NCBI GenBank assembly: GCA_964017235.1
Contig: OZ024931.1
Location: 137,270,033 to 137,334,032, forward strand
DNA length: 64,000 bases
Direction: 5' to 3'
Source: Sabellastarte sp. h YS-2021
Lineage: Eukaryota > Annelida > Polychaeta > Sabellida > Sabellidae
The position numbers were made by a program, and so were the translations under genes. A model generated the notes under the pieces. That model worked only from the letters and a program-made list of their open reading frames with translations. It ran no database searches and had not been told where the DNA came from. Below, piece after piece: positions 1 through 11,884 of the stretch (positions within the stretch are counted from its first letter, which is position 1; each line of letters begins with the position of its first letter).

Positions 1-3000
1 AGAATTCTGGAAAACAACAATTACTGTACTTCAGGTTGGGGAGTCCAACCAACACCCCCAAAAGGTGGGTTACCCAGTTGGCACCCATGTCACATTGCTT
101 TCATGCACGATGCAAAACTTACTTAGCGTATCAGTCTAGTTGCATTTTATTCCAGCTAATTTTAAGTTTAAAATTTAGTATGTTTCATCAAAATACTATA
201 AGAATATTTTTCACAACAACTTCTGTGTAATGCTGCACAATTTAATTTCATCATGATGAGACTGTATAATAACACATCAATATGAACTTTTTAAAGTATA
301 CTTCCATAATGTACTCTTTTATATACATTTGTTACTGATGTTTGTGGAAAATAACAGAGTATTTTAATATTATCTATTAATATCTGACAGTTTTTGAAAT
401 AACACTTGACATTTTTTTATATCACAATAACCACCATACTTGGATTGCACTTCCTTCATTTGTCTTTCAAGCCTGCTACACTTAAAAATTGTTACATCTT
501 GTTTTAACTTTTTTTGTATTTCCTGAATAATTTTGTAACAACTTTTTCCTTATCTTTTTCCTTATTACTGACTGGTTTTAGCAGAGTTTTATATTATTCA
601 GCAAAACTTCTTGTTTTGAGACACTAATAATTCTTACAAGAGGGTGTGACCATGACATTGTCAGTAAATTTCTGAAATGATGTTACTTGGTCAAGTAACT
701 CAGTAGGGTTACTCTGTAAGGTGTTGGCTTTTAGTGTGTTGTGTCTAGGTTTCGAAGGTCTGAAGATGGCTTGACCTTTTTCTATTCCAGTAAATATTCA
801 TAAACCTTTTTCCTATGTTTCTACTCAAGGCTCAAACCTACACCCACATATCAGTTAATATGAATGAAAGATTGTTTCTCTGTGCAACTTTAGCTCAAAG
901 TTATCATGGGCCTAGACCTGGGTTTGAATCTGGAGTTTTAATGCGTTTTCTACTTAAATTTGCTTGGGCTATTGACTGACTTTGGGAGCCCTTTTTATTA
1001 GCCTCAATCTCAAATGGGGCTGCAATGTATAGGAATCCTGGTACTGTGAAAAAGACGCTAGAGATACATGTTATGTTATCTATCTTGAGATAGATTTTTT
1101 ATGATTCTATATATTTGGAAACAATATAATTTATACAATATTATAATATTTTAGCTACACCATTCATGTCTTTTTTTGGATTTTAATTTTGGATTTCTTT
1201 TGGATTGTAATTCTGCCATCAGTAACAATATGATTTATTTCAAACCTATGTGATTTTGTAATTTGTGTAGTAAAATTATTGATTATATGATTGCTATAAA
1301 TGATATTTGGTTATAAGGTTCGAGGAACAAAGCTTTCTATCTATTCCCAAAACCCTTGCAGATTTACTACAACCTTACCATTGATCTATTTGTACAAATT
1401 ACACCAGACAGATTGTGTAATAAAATTCACAACGTATTATGTTTTTTTTTTTTTATATATAATCTATCATATTTCATTGCGAAGTAACATATTAAATTTA
1501 TATTGTTTGATGTATTTCTTTTCTTTTTCTCTTTTCATTGTTAAATAAATCAAAAAATATTAAAAATAAATCCAAAAGCTCACAACATTTGAATTTTGTC
1601 TTAGGTTTTGGTATAAAGGTAATAAAAGTTTTGTTGTCAATTTTTTAAACACATGTTACAATTTTCTAATAAAGTAAGCAGTATATGGTATGATTTGTAA
1701 CAACATGTGAGAAAGTATCAAACTGTGGCCTGAGGTGACAGTGTCACCACTCTTATTTAACAACCAAAAAAATCTACTTTTAGGTAATTTAACTTTTTAT
1801 AAATATGCACATACTTTATCTTCACTATTTGTCACATCATAAACAACAAAGATTAATCTTGATCAACAGTATAACCCGTGTCTGTCCATAAGCAAACTCA
1901 TTGTACAAATCTGCTTGGTATAGATCATGAATGTATCTGATCCTCGTAGGAACAAGATACCATTTTAAGAACCCTCATGTGTTTTAGCATCTCTTAAAGA
2001 TGTCACAAACTAAAGTCAGTCTCTTTGATGTAATCTAAAAGTCACATGCAGAAGTTTATTGAAGACAGCAAATCACATTTGACAAGACATCTGTGTATAC
2101 AAAATGCTATTTTAATCAGAATCCAATCTGATAACCATTTTTTCTGAATATAAATCAGGTATTTGTTTAAAAAGTAAATATAGTACTTACAATTTAGTCA
2201 CCATTTATGTATTAAATACAGCAATGGATAACTTCTCTAATAATTGTACTCCATTGTAAGCTTAATTAAAATTTTGAAACTTGTCTTAGTCTTGAGTTTT
2301 TTCCAGTGGGTGTTTTGCGACTTACAATTAAAAATATCATTTGCCCAGTCATTACTCTAGTAGCTGCACATGCAGGAAGACTAAATTGAATTTCAATAAT
2401 CTGATTATTATATCTGTCAAAACATTGTTGATCTTCATTTAGGGCAATACAGCTTCAGTTAAATCTGGGGAGTAATGGACAATTTTGGATATATTGTTGG
2501 TCAAAGCATACACATAACATGTTGTCACTATGTGTTCACATTAATATTTCTAAATTTTGCTTTCTAATAAAATAATCAAATTATGAGAATTTATCACTGA
2601 AAAGAGTAATCCTTTATGGGAAGACTTATGTTCTTTAGGTACAGCACAAAGTTTAACACATGTGCAAACCCTATTAACAATAACACAGATGTCAAGGGTT
2701 TTAGAATAAATACTCAGATACTGATATTTTTCCCTCCTTCACCAGAATAAGAAAAAAGATGCAACTTAGTCTTGTACCTCAGGTGTTGCTGAGTGGAATT
2801 CAGGGTTTTAAGAAAATACAGAGCTGTTGCACTTTCCATGTAAGCCCCCCAAAATCACAAATAAGATGTTGCTGTAAATCTGAAAAGCAGCAGAAAGAAA
2901 TACTTTTTAAAAAGAAAGTGTATCTGCAAGACATATTTTTCCGTATCAGTTGTAAACTTATTCTCCAACATATATTCTTAATTTTCAGGAACAGGCATTT

Positions 3001-5500
3001 TGTCTATAAAGGTCTTAAAGGGATAATGTAATGAGATTATTTAAAGCTGTATAACGAGCCTGAATAGTCTCTGATTGCCGACATATTTTATTTACCCATA
3101 TCTAATTTCACTGAGAAATGAAAGTAATTTACAGACAAGCCATGCTTTCTTCGCATATCATTGCCTCATTGGATGTGTAATTTGGCCACAATTCCTCAAC
3201 AATAATATTTCTAATAATCTTGATGGTCACCATCATGTAGCTTCCACCAAACACTTATAAAAATGTAGAAAGTCTATTTTACACAATAAATTGATTGCAC
3301 TCATCAGTAACTTGAGACATTTTGTCTTGGTGCCGGCCTCTTGTTTCAGTCAATGTGCTCTGTGGTGGTTCTTCCCCAGGCAATGACTGTTTACATCTCT
3401 GTGCACAGAGTACAGCCAATTAGAACACATTTTTAAAAAGAAAAATAACTAAATTTGTAAATATTACATTGTAAACCATTATTACCATACAATTTATATT
3501 AAACAATCTTCCTTCACCATATCACCAAGCAAATGTCTAAAAATATAGATGAAAATTTGGTAAATATTGCTCAATGTAATCTGTTGTAATTAAGTTTACC
3601 AATGTGCCGTGGCGATTCAGTACTCTGTGAAAACTAGCCATGTGAACAATAAAAGGGAAACTTGACATCTTTTTAATTAATTATTACAGCCAAACAGATG
3701 TAAATTGAAAAAATGGTAAGTTAGATTACATTACAGAAAGTTAGGCTTTAGAGAATGGTTTTCACTAATGTGTTACCACATAATCTAGAACTCTTGGGAA
3801 ATTTGAATAATTACAAATTAATAAATTTTAACTCACTTAATAAGATTTTCCATATGAGATTCGGTAATGTGATATCTCCTGGTCAACCGGGTAGCTGCTT
3901 CACCCATTGTTGAAGCTGACTTCACTTTCATCTGAATGAACACCCTTACTTTCAGTTTTGGTAACTTTCAGTTCATCATCTTATTTCCTGTCAAGTTTAT
4001 AATTGAATAGGTTTTGAATAAATTTAGTATATACTGGCAAAAGGTCACTGTACATTTGGCCCTCTAAAACTACATATTTTTAAGAAAATAAAACCAGTTT
4101 ACCTACTGTTTTAGTTTGAACAAAGATTTTCAGATTAAATTTAACTAAGATTTTATTTTGTATATGTAGTTTGCTTTGCTGTAGTATATGTATTTTATTC
4201 TGTTTATGTCATAAAGTTATATTAAGACTATTATTGTGGGATACTGAATTTTGACGTGTCATATTTGAGATTTTAAGTGTGGTATCATGTCTATTCTGTG
4301 TTTGATATTATTGGGAATTATTTGATTGTTTTGATGGGTATTTCTAAAAGTTAAAATGCTCATATAGGAGCAGTGTTAGATGTGCATGAAGGTGTATTTA
4401 AAGCTAATTCGTGGAGAGTATGCCTATGTCTGCATATGAGTATATTTTTGGGATTAAATTAATAAGTACTGATTTTTAAGGCATGAGAATTAAATAAAAA
4501 ATAGGTACTGATTTTTAAGTAATGGGAATTAATATTATGTTTACTGTATCTGCTAGTATGTGTATACAGTAAAACTTCCCTTGTGAACCCCATATTTGCA
4601 GAACATGTGTATATGGAGTCACAAAGTTCTAAATTAAAGTTACTTCTAGGTAAATCTCAATAAGATTTTGGGTAAATTAATGGATAGGAAATTTGCAGCA
4701 ATCTGTATTCCACTAATATGCATGGGTTAACACTGTGCAGAATGTGCAGGCGGCACCCACATTTAGAAAAGTAGGTTGTTTTATTATCAGTCAAGGGTTG
4801 GGTTATCAGAGGCAACTTTACTTCAAATGTAAGTATTAATGTATTTACGTTCCAATATAATTATGTCACTGTGACTGATTCTATATAAATGATTTATTCT
4901 ATGTAGATATTTGTCCCTTTACATGACATATTTTAGTGTAAATTCTATGCTGCTAAGATTTACATTTCATTTGTTTGATTCTGTCTGCTATTTTTTTATA
5001 TAACTTAGGATGTGTCGACACATCTTATTTAAGTTTATGAGACTAAGCTAAGGCTAAGAGTCTGGGAAACTGTAAGGAGTTTTTTTATTTGATTAGAGTC
5101 ATTGGATAAGAATTTTATAAACTAAGTGTTTTTACTTCGTTCTTGTAAGTTGATTGATTTGGTATATATTTTATTTTAATAAATTTAATATATATTCCAA
5201 TTTATTCATGATTGTTTCTTATTTGGTGCGAGCCATTGATGTGTGTTTTGCTCAACAATACAAGTGGTCAAACCTCTCTATTAGTTTAGGATAACAAATG
5301 GACCGGGCATGTAGCGGGCATTGCTTAGGTGATTTCTCTGTGACTTGCTTGATTTTGTCAACTTTTGTTGACTGGGGGCTATTTATAGTTATTTGGTATT
5401 CAACACAAAAACCAGTGCCTTCCATATTTGAGAAAGCATCTATAGTGGTGTGACCGTCACAGTGTTTACCAGTTATAAATTTTAGATTTTCCTTATATAT
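1..5500. other. Gene-free AT-rich stretch
   Basis: No reading frame here has recognisable domain content and all open frames are short. A tRNA B-box-like string (GGTTTGAATC) occurs near 931-940, with no convincing A box or tail, so I do not call a SINE. Nothing else identifiable. Confidence 0.6.
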
Positions 5501-6229
5501 ATTAAAAATGATGTTCTTAGATTGATAGGAATGTCAGGCAGGTTAAGTTACAGTGGTTTCCCAATGGACCAAGTACCTAAGGCATTCCTGATGCTAACAT
5601 TTGTCACTGGTGACAATTTGAGCAAATGTGGAAACACGAACACAGCAATTGAGAAATCATGGTCTTTTACAGCAAGTCTTTCACTGCAAATTCACAGCAA
5701 TTATATGTACAATATTCCAGACAATTAAACTCAGAATGCACCCAAAGTTAATTGTTGTAGTTCTGCTTAAAAACGAAACAGATGCATTTACCACATGCTT
5801 TCAATTAATATTCTTGGCACACCCTTTCACTTCTGCATCTAAAGTAAGATGGATGTTTTTGTTTGTAAATAATTTTGAATTTTGTAAACACGTTGGTTGT
5901 CCATTATTTATGATAGTAGGATATGAAGAGTGATTGTGTCTTGGCACCTTGGAAGTTTTGTTAGAACTGCTACATCCTAATGCACTTTTTAAATTTGAAA
6001 ATGAATGAATGAATTACAGCAATTTGTTTTGGTTAGGGACTGAGTTCATTACTTATATATCATCGGTTATTTTTACAGAACATTCCCAAAGCTAGCTATA
6101 GCCATACATTGTGGAACAATTGCTCACAGATGCTTACTCACGGTTCCAGAAATTTCCTGTTAACCAAATTGAGGTGATAGATAAAAAATTTGAGAATGAG
6201 TCTGACTGAGGACATCTATGCTTACTCTA
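5501..6229. other. Intergenic, short unassigned open frames
   Basis: Two overlapping plus-strand open frames (5522-5728 and 5628-5933) show no family I recognise and no repeat structure. They are most simply chance frames. Confidence 0.45.
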
Positions 6230-6239
6230 TCTGGTTTCC

Positions 6240-7033
6240 TGATAATTTTTGACAAGATTCCAGAAATAATTTACCCATAATGTTATTCCCGATTAAAGAT
6301 TTAATAGGAAGAACTGGAATAAGGTTTGTGGCATTAGAAACACCCCAGTAGACATCATTCTCCGTCTTACAATTGAGGGTTTTTTAAAAATATTTTTTCC
6401 TTTAACTACCTCCAGTCGATCTAAAAACCCGAGATTGCTTCATTTTTTCGGATATACATAATTTCACTTTAATCAATTCATTTCTAGTTTTCAAGATTAA
6501 TGAGCTGTCTAGGTGGTTAAAAATATTAAGAGGGTCGATTTCCTGAAGAATCCCGAGACAAATAGTATCATTTTTATAATGTTTAGCGAGCAGGTGGCAA
6601 AACATTTGTTCTGATGAATAATAGATATTCTCAACTCTCATGGGACAATAATATAGATTAAATAAGGGATCCTGAACCTTTGACACCACTTGGCAATCAG
6701 AGTCCCATGATGAGAGTGTAATTTTAATGGCCTAGTACTGATCCTGTCATCCAGTACCTCTCTCTTACAATAAAAATTGTTAAAGCATATTTTATTTTGT
6801 GAATAGGTAAACATGTCAGTCTCTCTCATTCTAAATCCTAGATTAGTTGGATAACATATGTCCCCTGTTTTCAGGGTATAGGAAAATTCAGCAATGACAT
6901 CAGTTAATTTTTTTGAAATGCTTTTGCATGAAATTTTTTGTCCACCATCTTGATCTTTTATAATATACGATTTTGAACAGAGTGATTTCCTTATCAATAC
7001 TGATACGACACCTTCTGGAAACCCACAGAGCAT
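6240..7033 (-). pseudogene. Decayed NADAR-domain protein fragment
   Basis: On the minus strand a frame from 7033 to about 6690 is followed, after a frameshift near 6685, by a second frame that carries the hallmarks of a NADAR (YbiA-like) domain. The start reads DPLFNLYYCPMRVENIYY, then SSEQMFCHLLAKHY; a stop near 6402 and another shift follow, and the C-terminal signature WGVSNATN ... NNIMGKLFLESCQ appears at about 6250-6350. Family knowledge: NADAR proteins act on N-glycosidic bonds of ADP-ribose-type substrates, and some remove ADP-ribose from guanine bases. The upstream ~115 residues (GVVSVLIRKS ... TGDICYPTNLGFRMRETD) match nothing I know. Frameshifts and stops make this a relic. It may be host-derived or part of an unrecognised transposon; no transposon ends are visible nearby. 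Confidence 0.55.
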
Positions 7034-8270
7034 TCAACTTGTCAGAACAAGACTTAAAAGTTTGTTATGATATTTTCCCTGCATCTGTCTCTTACACTAG
7101 GATTTAGTTCTGATTAATTTTTACTCATATACAAACTGTCACTTTCTGTTAATTCAGAAGAAAAAGGTTGGCAGGTTAACAGGAGAGTGCTTAACAGTCA
7201 ATATGATTACAAAATGATGGACGGTGATTTTGGCCTCAATGATGTCAGTTACTTTAAGTAACCTTTTCCATCGTCACTGGTTCTGGGTCAATTTGTTTGA
7301 GAGAGACTGGGGTCTGTATTGCTTAGATCCTGTAGGGCGACATTGAATCTTTGAAGACCTAGTAGCGTCAAATCTAACATACAAATATTTTGGGCTTAAA
7401 ACATTGCACTGATCATCCTGTTTGCATAAATACCACTCTTTTTAGAACAATCCAGTATTAATGATTCTACAGTTGATTTATTTACTCTAAATTAGCCATT
7501 TCTCCTGTCAAAACCTGCTAGTGAGAAACTGTGTGTACTACGTACACAACTGTGTACACAACAAATATGATTGTACCATGAATGCTCTGTGTGTGCATAC
7601 AGAAACACACAGTTTCAGTGTGGTGTGTTTTTTTTCTAATTTGCATTTGTGTATGTAGACAATCATTTATCATATATATGTCTGATAAAAATAATTTTTA
7701 TAACTTAATTGATTTTGATGATAATAATAGTGTACAAAGTAGCAAAAATAATGGAGAGAACACAGACCTTCCCAGATAGGATTGATAGGAATGTACAAGA
7801 ATAAAGCCTTTTAACTTTTGGGCCTGTATATCTGATAATGAAAGTAGTAATAAAAAGGATAATTTGGACCAAAATTATTCATCTAAACTTCATTGGTAAG
7901 ACAGTATTGACAACATTTGAATGCTTAACAGTGAGATATATACTGCATTATCATATTGGACAATAATAAAACATTTTATATCTGGAACCAGAATCTTACA
8001 AATGTGCAATATATCATATCTGGTTTTATAGGTTCTCGGTGATGGTGAGGATGTGGGACATATGGGTTTGGAAATTGAAAATCAGGGGTTAGATTTAACC
8101 TTTAACTTTTAAAAAAGAGAATATGATACCATAGATTTTTCTGAATTTTTTTCATGTCTATCAAACAGTACAAATGCACGTTTTAGAATCATATACATAA
8201 ATCTTTAAAAAATAATCGTTTTCTTAATTGTCTAAGTATTCTTCAACACAGTAGATTATAATGTTAATTA
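7034..8270. other. Gene-free stretch
   Basis: AT-rich with short chance frames only. It has some CA/GT-rich runs near 7520-7660. No domain, repeat array or transposon end was recognised. Confidence 0.5.
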
Positions 8271-8482
8271 GGGGCCATAGTGACACAGTGGTAACATTCT
8301 CGCCTCCCAAGATTGGTGGTTCAAACCCTAAACCTTATGTGGGAAAGTAGTTGCTTACCAATGGTAGCCAGTTTACATGAACTGTATGCTCTGGTTTCCT
8401 CTGCTCACAGAGCTACCCGTCATCATATCACCTGTACAGTGTTCAAAGTGTTGTAAAACCCCAAATAAATAAATAAATATAA
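8271..8482 (+). mobile_element. tRNA-derived SINE
   Basis: The 5' end GGGGCCATAGTGACACAGTGG contains an A-box-like string (TGACACAGTGG) and GGTTCAAACCC at 8318-8328 is a good B box, so the head is tRNA-related. The body includes CTGGTTTCCTCTGC and ends in CGTAAAACCCC-like sequence (here TGTAAAACCCC) before an (AAAT)n tail at 8464-8482. A second copy of the same family lies on the minus strand at 39272-39498. A weak possible target duplication (TATAATGT on both sides) is not exact at the boundary. Confidence 0.8.
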
Positions 8483-8499
8483 TGTATATGAATACGGCA

Positions 8500-9280
8500 G
8501 GAGATTTAAACACATTGTTGAGTAAGTCTATTGTAACTCCAAAGTTGTTGCAGTTAGAATATTTGTCTAACATATGCTGTTCACTTATTTTGTCTTAACT
8601 ACCATATGGCACAGATACGAGCTCCATTGCATATAATAAATGACTAATAGCTATTTTCTCATTTATAGTTAAATAACAGAAATAAATGTTAAATATCTTT
8701 AAAAGATTTACAGTTAGGCCAATGTAGGTTAACTATTGGTCGTACAAATTATTGTATGCTAAGTCAATGCATAGGCAATCATGTGTTGTGAAACTTTTGT
8801 TGTTGGATTTGTCCTATGACCCCCTCCTTCAAGATCAAATGGGGATATACTATCTCCAAAGGGCCTAAAAACTCATTTATTTTTTCTCTTAAAGTTTGGG
8901 GATGTTAAACTAACCTCCAAGAATCTTGGGCTGTGGATCTTATGATTGTTTTTTCACTCAGTTACCTTTGGGTCAGGAATAGCATACTTAGATTTCAGAC
9001 TGTAGCTCATTGCATACCAATCAATAGCTATTTTGAGATTCTCACTACTGAATACACCATGTGTAACTTTTAAACTGTTACAGTTGGAATATTTTGTTAA
9101 AGTATTTTACCCATCTAAATATAGGTCAGCTATAATATGGTAAGTTTGCAGACCTGCAGCTTATAGCACAGCTGACAATAGAAATTCTGAGATTCTAACT
9201 ATTGAGCAAATTGTTTGTAAATTGAAAACTATTGCACTTAGAATGTTTAGTTAAAATATTTACTCATTACTTTCTGAAAT
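8500..9280. repeat. Degenerate copies of a ~130-bp repeat family
   Basis: Strings such as GAAAACTATTGCA, TTAGAATATTT, CAGACCTGCAGCTTATAGCA and ATAGCTATTTT recur at loose spacing. The same vocabulary (TTCAGACCTCTAGCTC, GAGTAATAGCTA) forms the tandem block at 34015-35200. The copies here are too diverged to delimit units by eye. Confidence 0.5.
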
Positions 9281-9635
9281 AACTAAATTTTTTATGTCTA
9301 TATTCCTGTATTCACTGTCAGTTTACATACAATGATTCTTCAGATTTTTTTACATGTTTTTATCTGTTCATATGTATTTGTGTATATGTGAAACTCCTGC
9401 ATGAAACTTATATGGTGCATGTATTTTTCTGGTTTTATTTTTAAAGGAGTTTTGTTTTTGTCATTTTTGTCTGTCATGTATATGTTTTATTGGTTAATGT
9501 CTAAAAATTTTGGAAGCTTATTACCCCAAGTTGTATGTCATATTTATTCTGCAATGTATTTATACCAAATGGCAGTATATTCCTGAGTACATATTCACTT
9601 TATTCTATACAATTTCTATATTTGACATATTGCAT
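9281..9635. other. AT-rich stretch upstream of LINE fragment
   Basis: A 61-codon open frame (9401-9586) is hydrophobic and T-rich and looks like chance. It could contain the decayed ORF1/5' part of the LINE that starts to be recognisable at 9636, but I see no homology. Confidence 0.4.
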
Positions 9636-10434
9636 GTCCCAACATCAAGATTATCTCGGGAAATTGTCAAGGATTAAGAGATATTTATAAGCGAACAGAT
9701 ATTTTAAATTATCTAGCTGATAATGGTCCCGATATTCTCTGTCTGCAACACACACACTGGTTAACTGATGACCAAAAATTTATTACAAAAAGTGAATGTC
9801 TTCTAAATGATACAAGAACAAATGCTAGGGGGGGGGGGGGGGGGGGGGGGTGCAATTTTGATAGAAAAAAATTTGAATGCAAAATTTCGTCAGTACAAGC
9901 TGATGACTGTGGTAACTTTATTTCTGTCCTAACTTTGAGTGAATTTAGTATTAGAATAGTAAATCTTTATGCCCCAAATATTGATTTCCCCAACTTTTTC
10001 AATTTTGTAAAAGAGAAAATTGAAATATTAGATCATGATAACTGCATCATTTGTGGAGACTTTAACCTTGTATTAGAACCAACAATAGACTGTCACAATT
10101 ATAAAAACAATCCAAAAGCTAGAATTACCTGATTCAGTCAATGAATTCATTACACTTAAAAGATGCTTTCCGTTATTTTAATGAAGATTTAAAGCACTAC
10201 ACATGGCATTGAAAAAATCCAATCAGGTGTGCTCGGCTCGACTATTTCTTGGTGTCTGACAACCTCATAGATTTGATTAATAAATGTGATACCAAACTAG
10301 GATACAGGTCCAACCATTCATTTATCAAGCTACATTTAACAATTTGTAAATTTAAAAGAGGTAGAGGTCTGTCAAAGTTTAAATGTTCACTTTTAAAAGA
10401 CACAGATTACCTGATTTGCATAAACAACTTAATT
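9636..10434 (+). pseudogene. L1/Tx1-type LINE, endonuclease part (5' half)
   Basis: The frame beginning at about 9636 reads NIKIISGNCQGLRD, then DILCLQHTHW, VNLYAPN, CIICGDFN, RLDYFLVSDN and YRSNHSF, in the order of an apurinic/apyrimidinic-type LINE endonuclease. The usual LQETH glutamate is replaced (LQHTH) and the SDHS aspartate is Asn (SNHS), so the nuclease is dead. A 23-nt poly(G) run at 9828-9850 sits at the normally Gly-rich G-V-x-I-L-I segment and breaks the frame; another shift lies near 10130. The element stops abruptly at 10434, where DIRS element 1 is inserted, and resumes at 16754 with matching reading context (INNLI then EKLNYAV). Confidence 0.85.
9828..9850 (+). repeat. Poly(G) run of 23 nt
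   Basis: An uninterrupted run of 23 G residues lies inside the decayed LINE endonuclease frame. It is a homopolymer expansion of a Gly-coding patch. Confidence 0.9.
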
Positions 10435-10440
10435 GTACGT

Positions 10441-10460
10441 CCCGGCATCTGGGTGCCGGG
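10441..10460 (+). promoter_or_regulatory. Terminal hairpin of DIRS element 1
   Basis: CCCGGCA, loop TCTGGG, TGCCGGG forms a perfect 7-bp stem 6 nt from the element start. The same layout (GATGGCA, TTTGGG, TGCCATC) opens element 3, with different stem bases but preserved pairing and loop. It may be a recombinase or reverse-transcription signal. Confidence 0.6.
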
Positions 10461-10696
10461 TAGTTCAGCCCTAGGGGCCCCTAAGTTCGGTTTCTGATAG
10501 TATTAGCATATAGCTTGCCCTGATTTTTGATTGGTCAGTGGCTGGTCACCTTGGGGCTTGACCAGTGATTCGGCCATTTGAAACTTGGAGGTGACAGGGG
10601 TGACATTGCAATTATCAGAAGCCATTTACAATTACATTTACAAGTTATTTTAGGTTTTTTAGTTTTTATTGTTTTAAGTATTCTTTTTCTGACGAC

Positions 10697-11857
10697 ATGG
10701 CTGCATCCACTCATCAGTATAACTTACGATCGGCTGGTCAGGGCACTGTAGAACTACCTGTGGAACTTCATATGTCAGAGGACAGCACGTTCATGAAGGA
10801 ACTCCTGGCTTCCCAACAGGATTCAGAAACCGGGCAAGTGTCAGACAATGATTCTTCCATAAATGAATCAGATTGTGAAGCGTTAATTGCTAGTTCTGAG
10901 AGTGATGATAATGATTCCCGGGAACATGTTGTAAAATCACTCAAAAATTCTAGAAAGTCGGATCCGACAATGTCGGACTCTCAAAGTACCTCTCAGCAAG
11001 CCATTAATATCCAAATTCTTGAACAGTTACAGTCACTTGGTAAAAGATTGGATGTTATGGGAAAAAATTCTTGTAAAAAGAGTACTGACACCACAAAAAT
11101 CAAAAATCAAACCTACAAATCAAAGGTCAAAGCCCAACCAGCGGTCACACCGCCTCCTGCCCTCCAAGAAACCAACGTGCATGATTTACATTCTTTGAGG
11201 CAAGATGCCAACCTTCAATTTCAAGTTGAAAGGCGGTCACAGGAATTGGCTTCCCTTAACAAAACAGGTACTAAAGTTAAGTCTTTAAGGGGGGTCCAGT
11301 TGAAGTTTTAGTACCCAATCGAGTAAAATGGCCCCATGAGTATGTCCTATCTGGTAATTCAAAAGAAAGAATATCTTATGATCAGTTGTCCATTACACAG
11401 TGGGTGGCTGGTTTTGGTCGCATCATGGAGGAGGAAAAAAATTCTGAAATTAAAGATTCCATGCTAGATTACTTGGTCTCACTCTTTGATGATGCCAATG
11501 ATTTCTCCTGGGATGCGGCCAAGGCCAGCCACGCCGTTTTACTATGTAGAATGGAACAAGGGGAAATAAGAAATTATACTGAGTTCGAAAAGATTGACAG
11601 AATTAGAAGGGCACATGCCCAAAGACATAGCCAACCCCCCCAAAGTTATCAGCATGCAAACAAAACAGGTCAAAGAAACAACAAATCCATGCCCTGTGTT
11701 CTACAACAAAGGGACATGTAATCAGCCCAAAACACATGAAACACGTGGAATTCTGTACAGACATATATGCTCTGCCTGTTTCACCAATGGTAAGGCTTTC
11801 AATCACAGTGAAATCGAATGCAAAAACAAGTTGAAAAAATTGTCAAAAAACGAATAA
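10697..11857 (+). pseudogene. DIRS element 1 ORF1 (gag-like)
   Basis: Starts with an ATG giving MAASTHQYNLRSAGQGTVEL, matching the MYNLRSSS start of intact element 3 ORF1. It has an acidic, Ser-rich N-third, a coiled-coil-like QILEQLQSLGKRLDVM segment, the conserved core LSITQWVAGFGR ... AKASHAVLLCRMEQGE, and a C-terminal Cys/His cluster (C, C, H, then HICSACF, H, C). The frame shifts at a G6 run near 11291-11296 and back near 11700, so it is broken in two places. It ends in LSKNE* exactly over the -1 frameshift heptamer. Family knowledge: ORF1 of these elements is the nucleocapsid-like protein. Confidence 0.85.
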
Positions 11858-11884
11858 CTTTGGGTGCTCATATTATGAGTACCC
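11845..11884 (+). promoter_or_regulatory. Predicted -1 ribosomal frameshift signal (element 1)
   Basis: In the ORF1 frame the codons are TCA AAA AAC GAA TAA, so A_AAA_AAC (11845-11851) is a correctly phased X_XXY_YYZ heptamer two codons before the stop. After a 9-10 nt spacer, GGGTGCTCAT (11862-11871) pairs with ATGAGTACCC (11875-11884), 10 bp with one G-U. The -1 frame continues directly as ORF2. Elements 2 and 3 keep the same arrangement. Confidence 0.75.
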
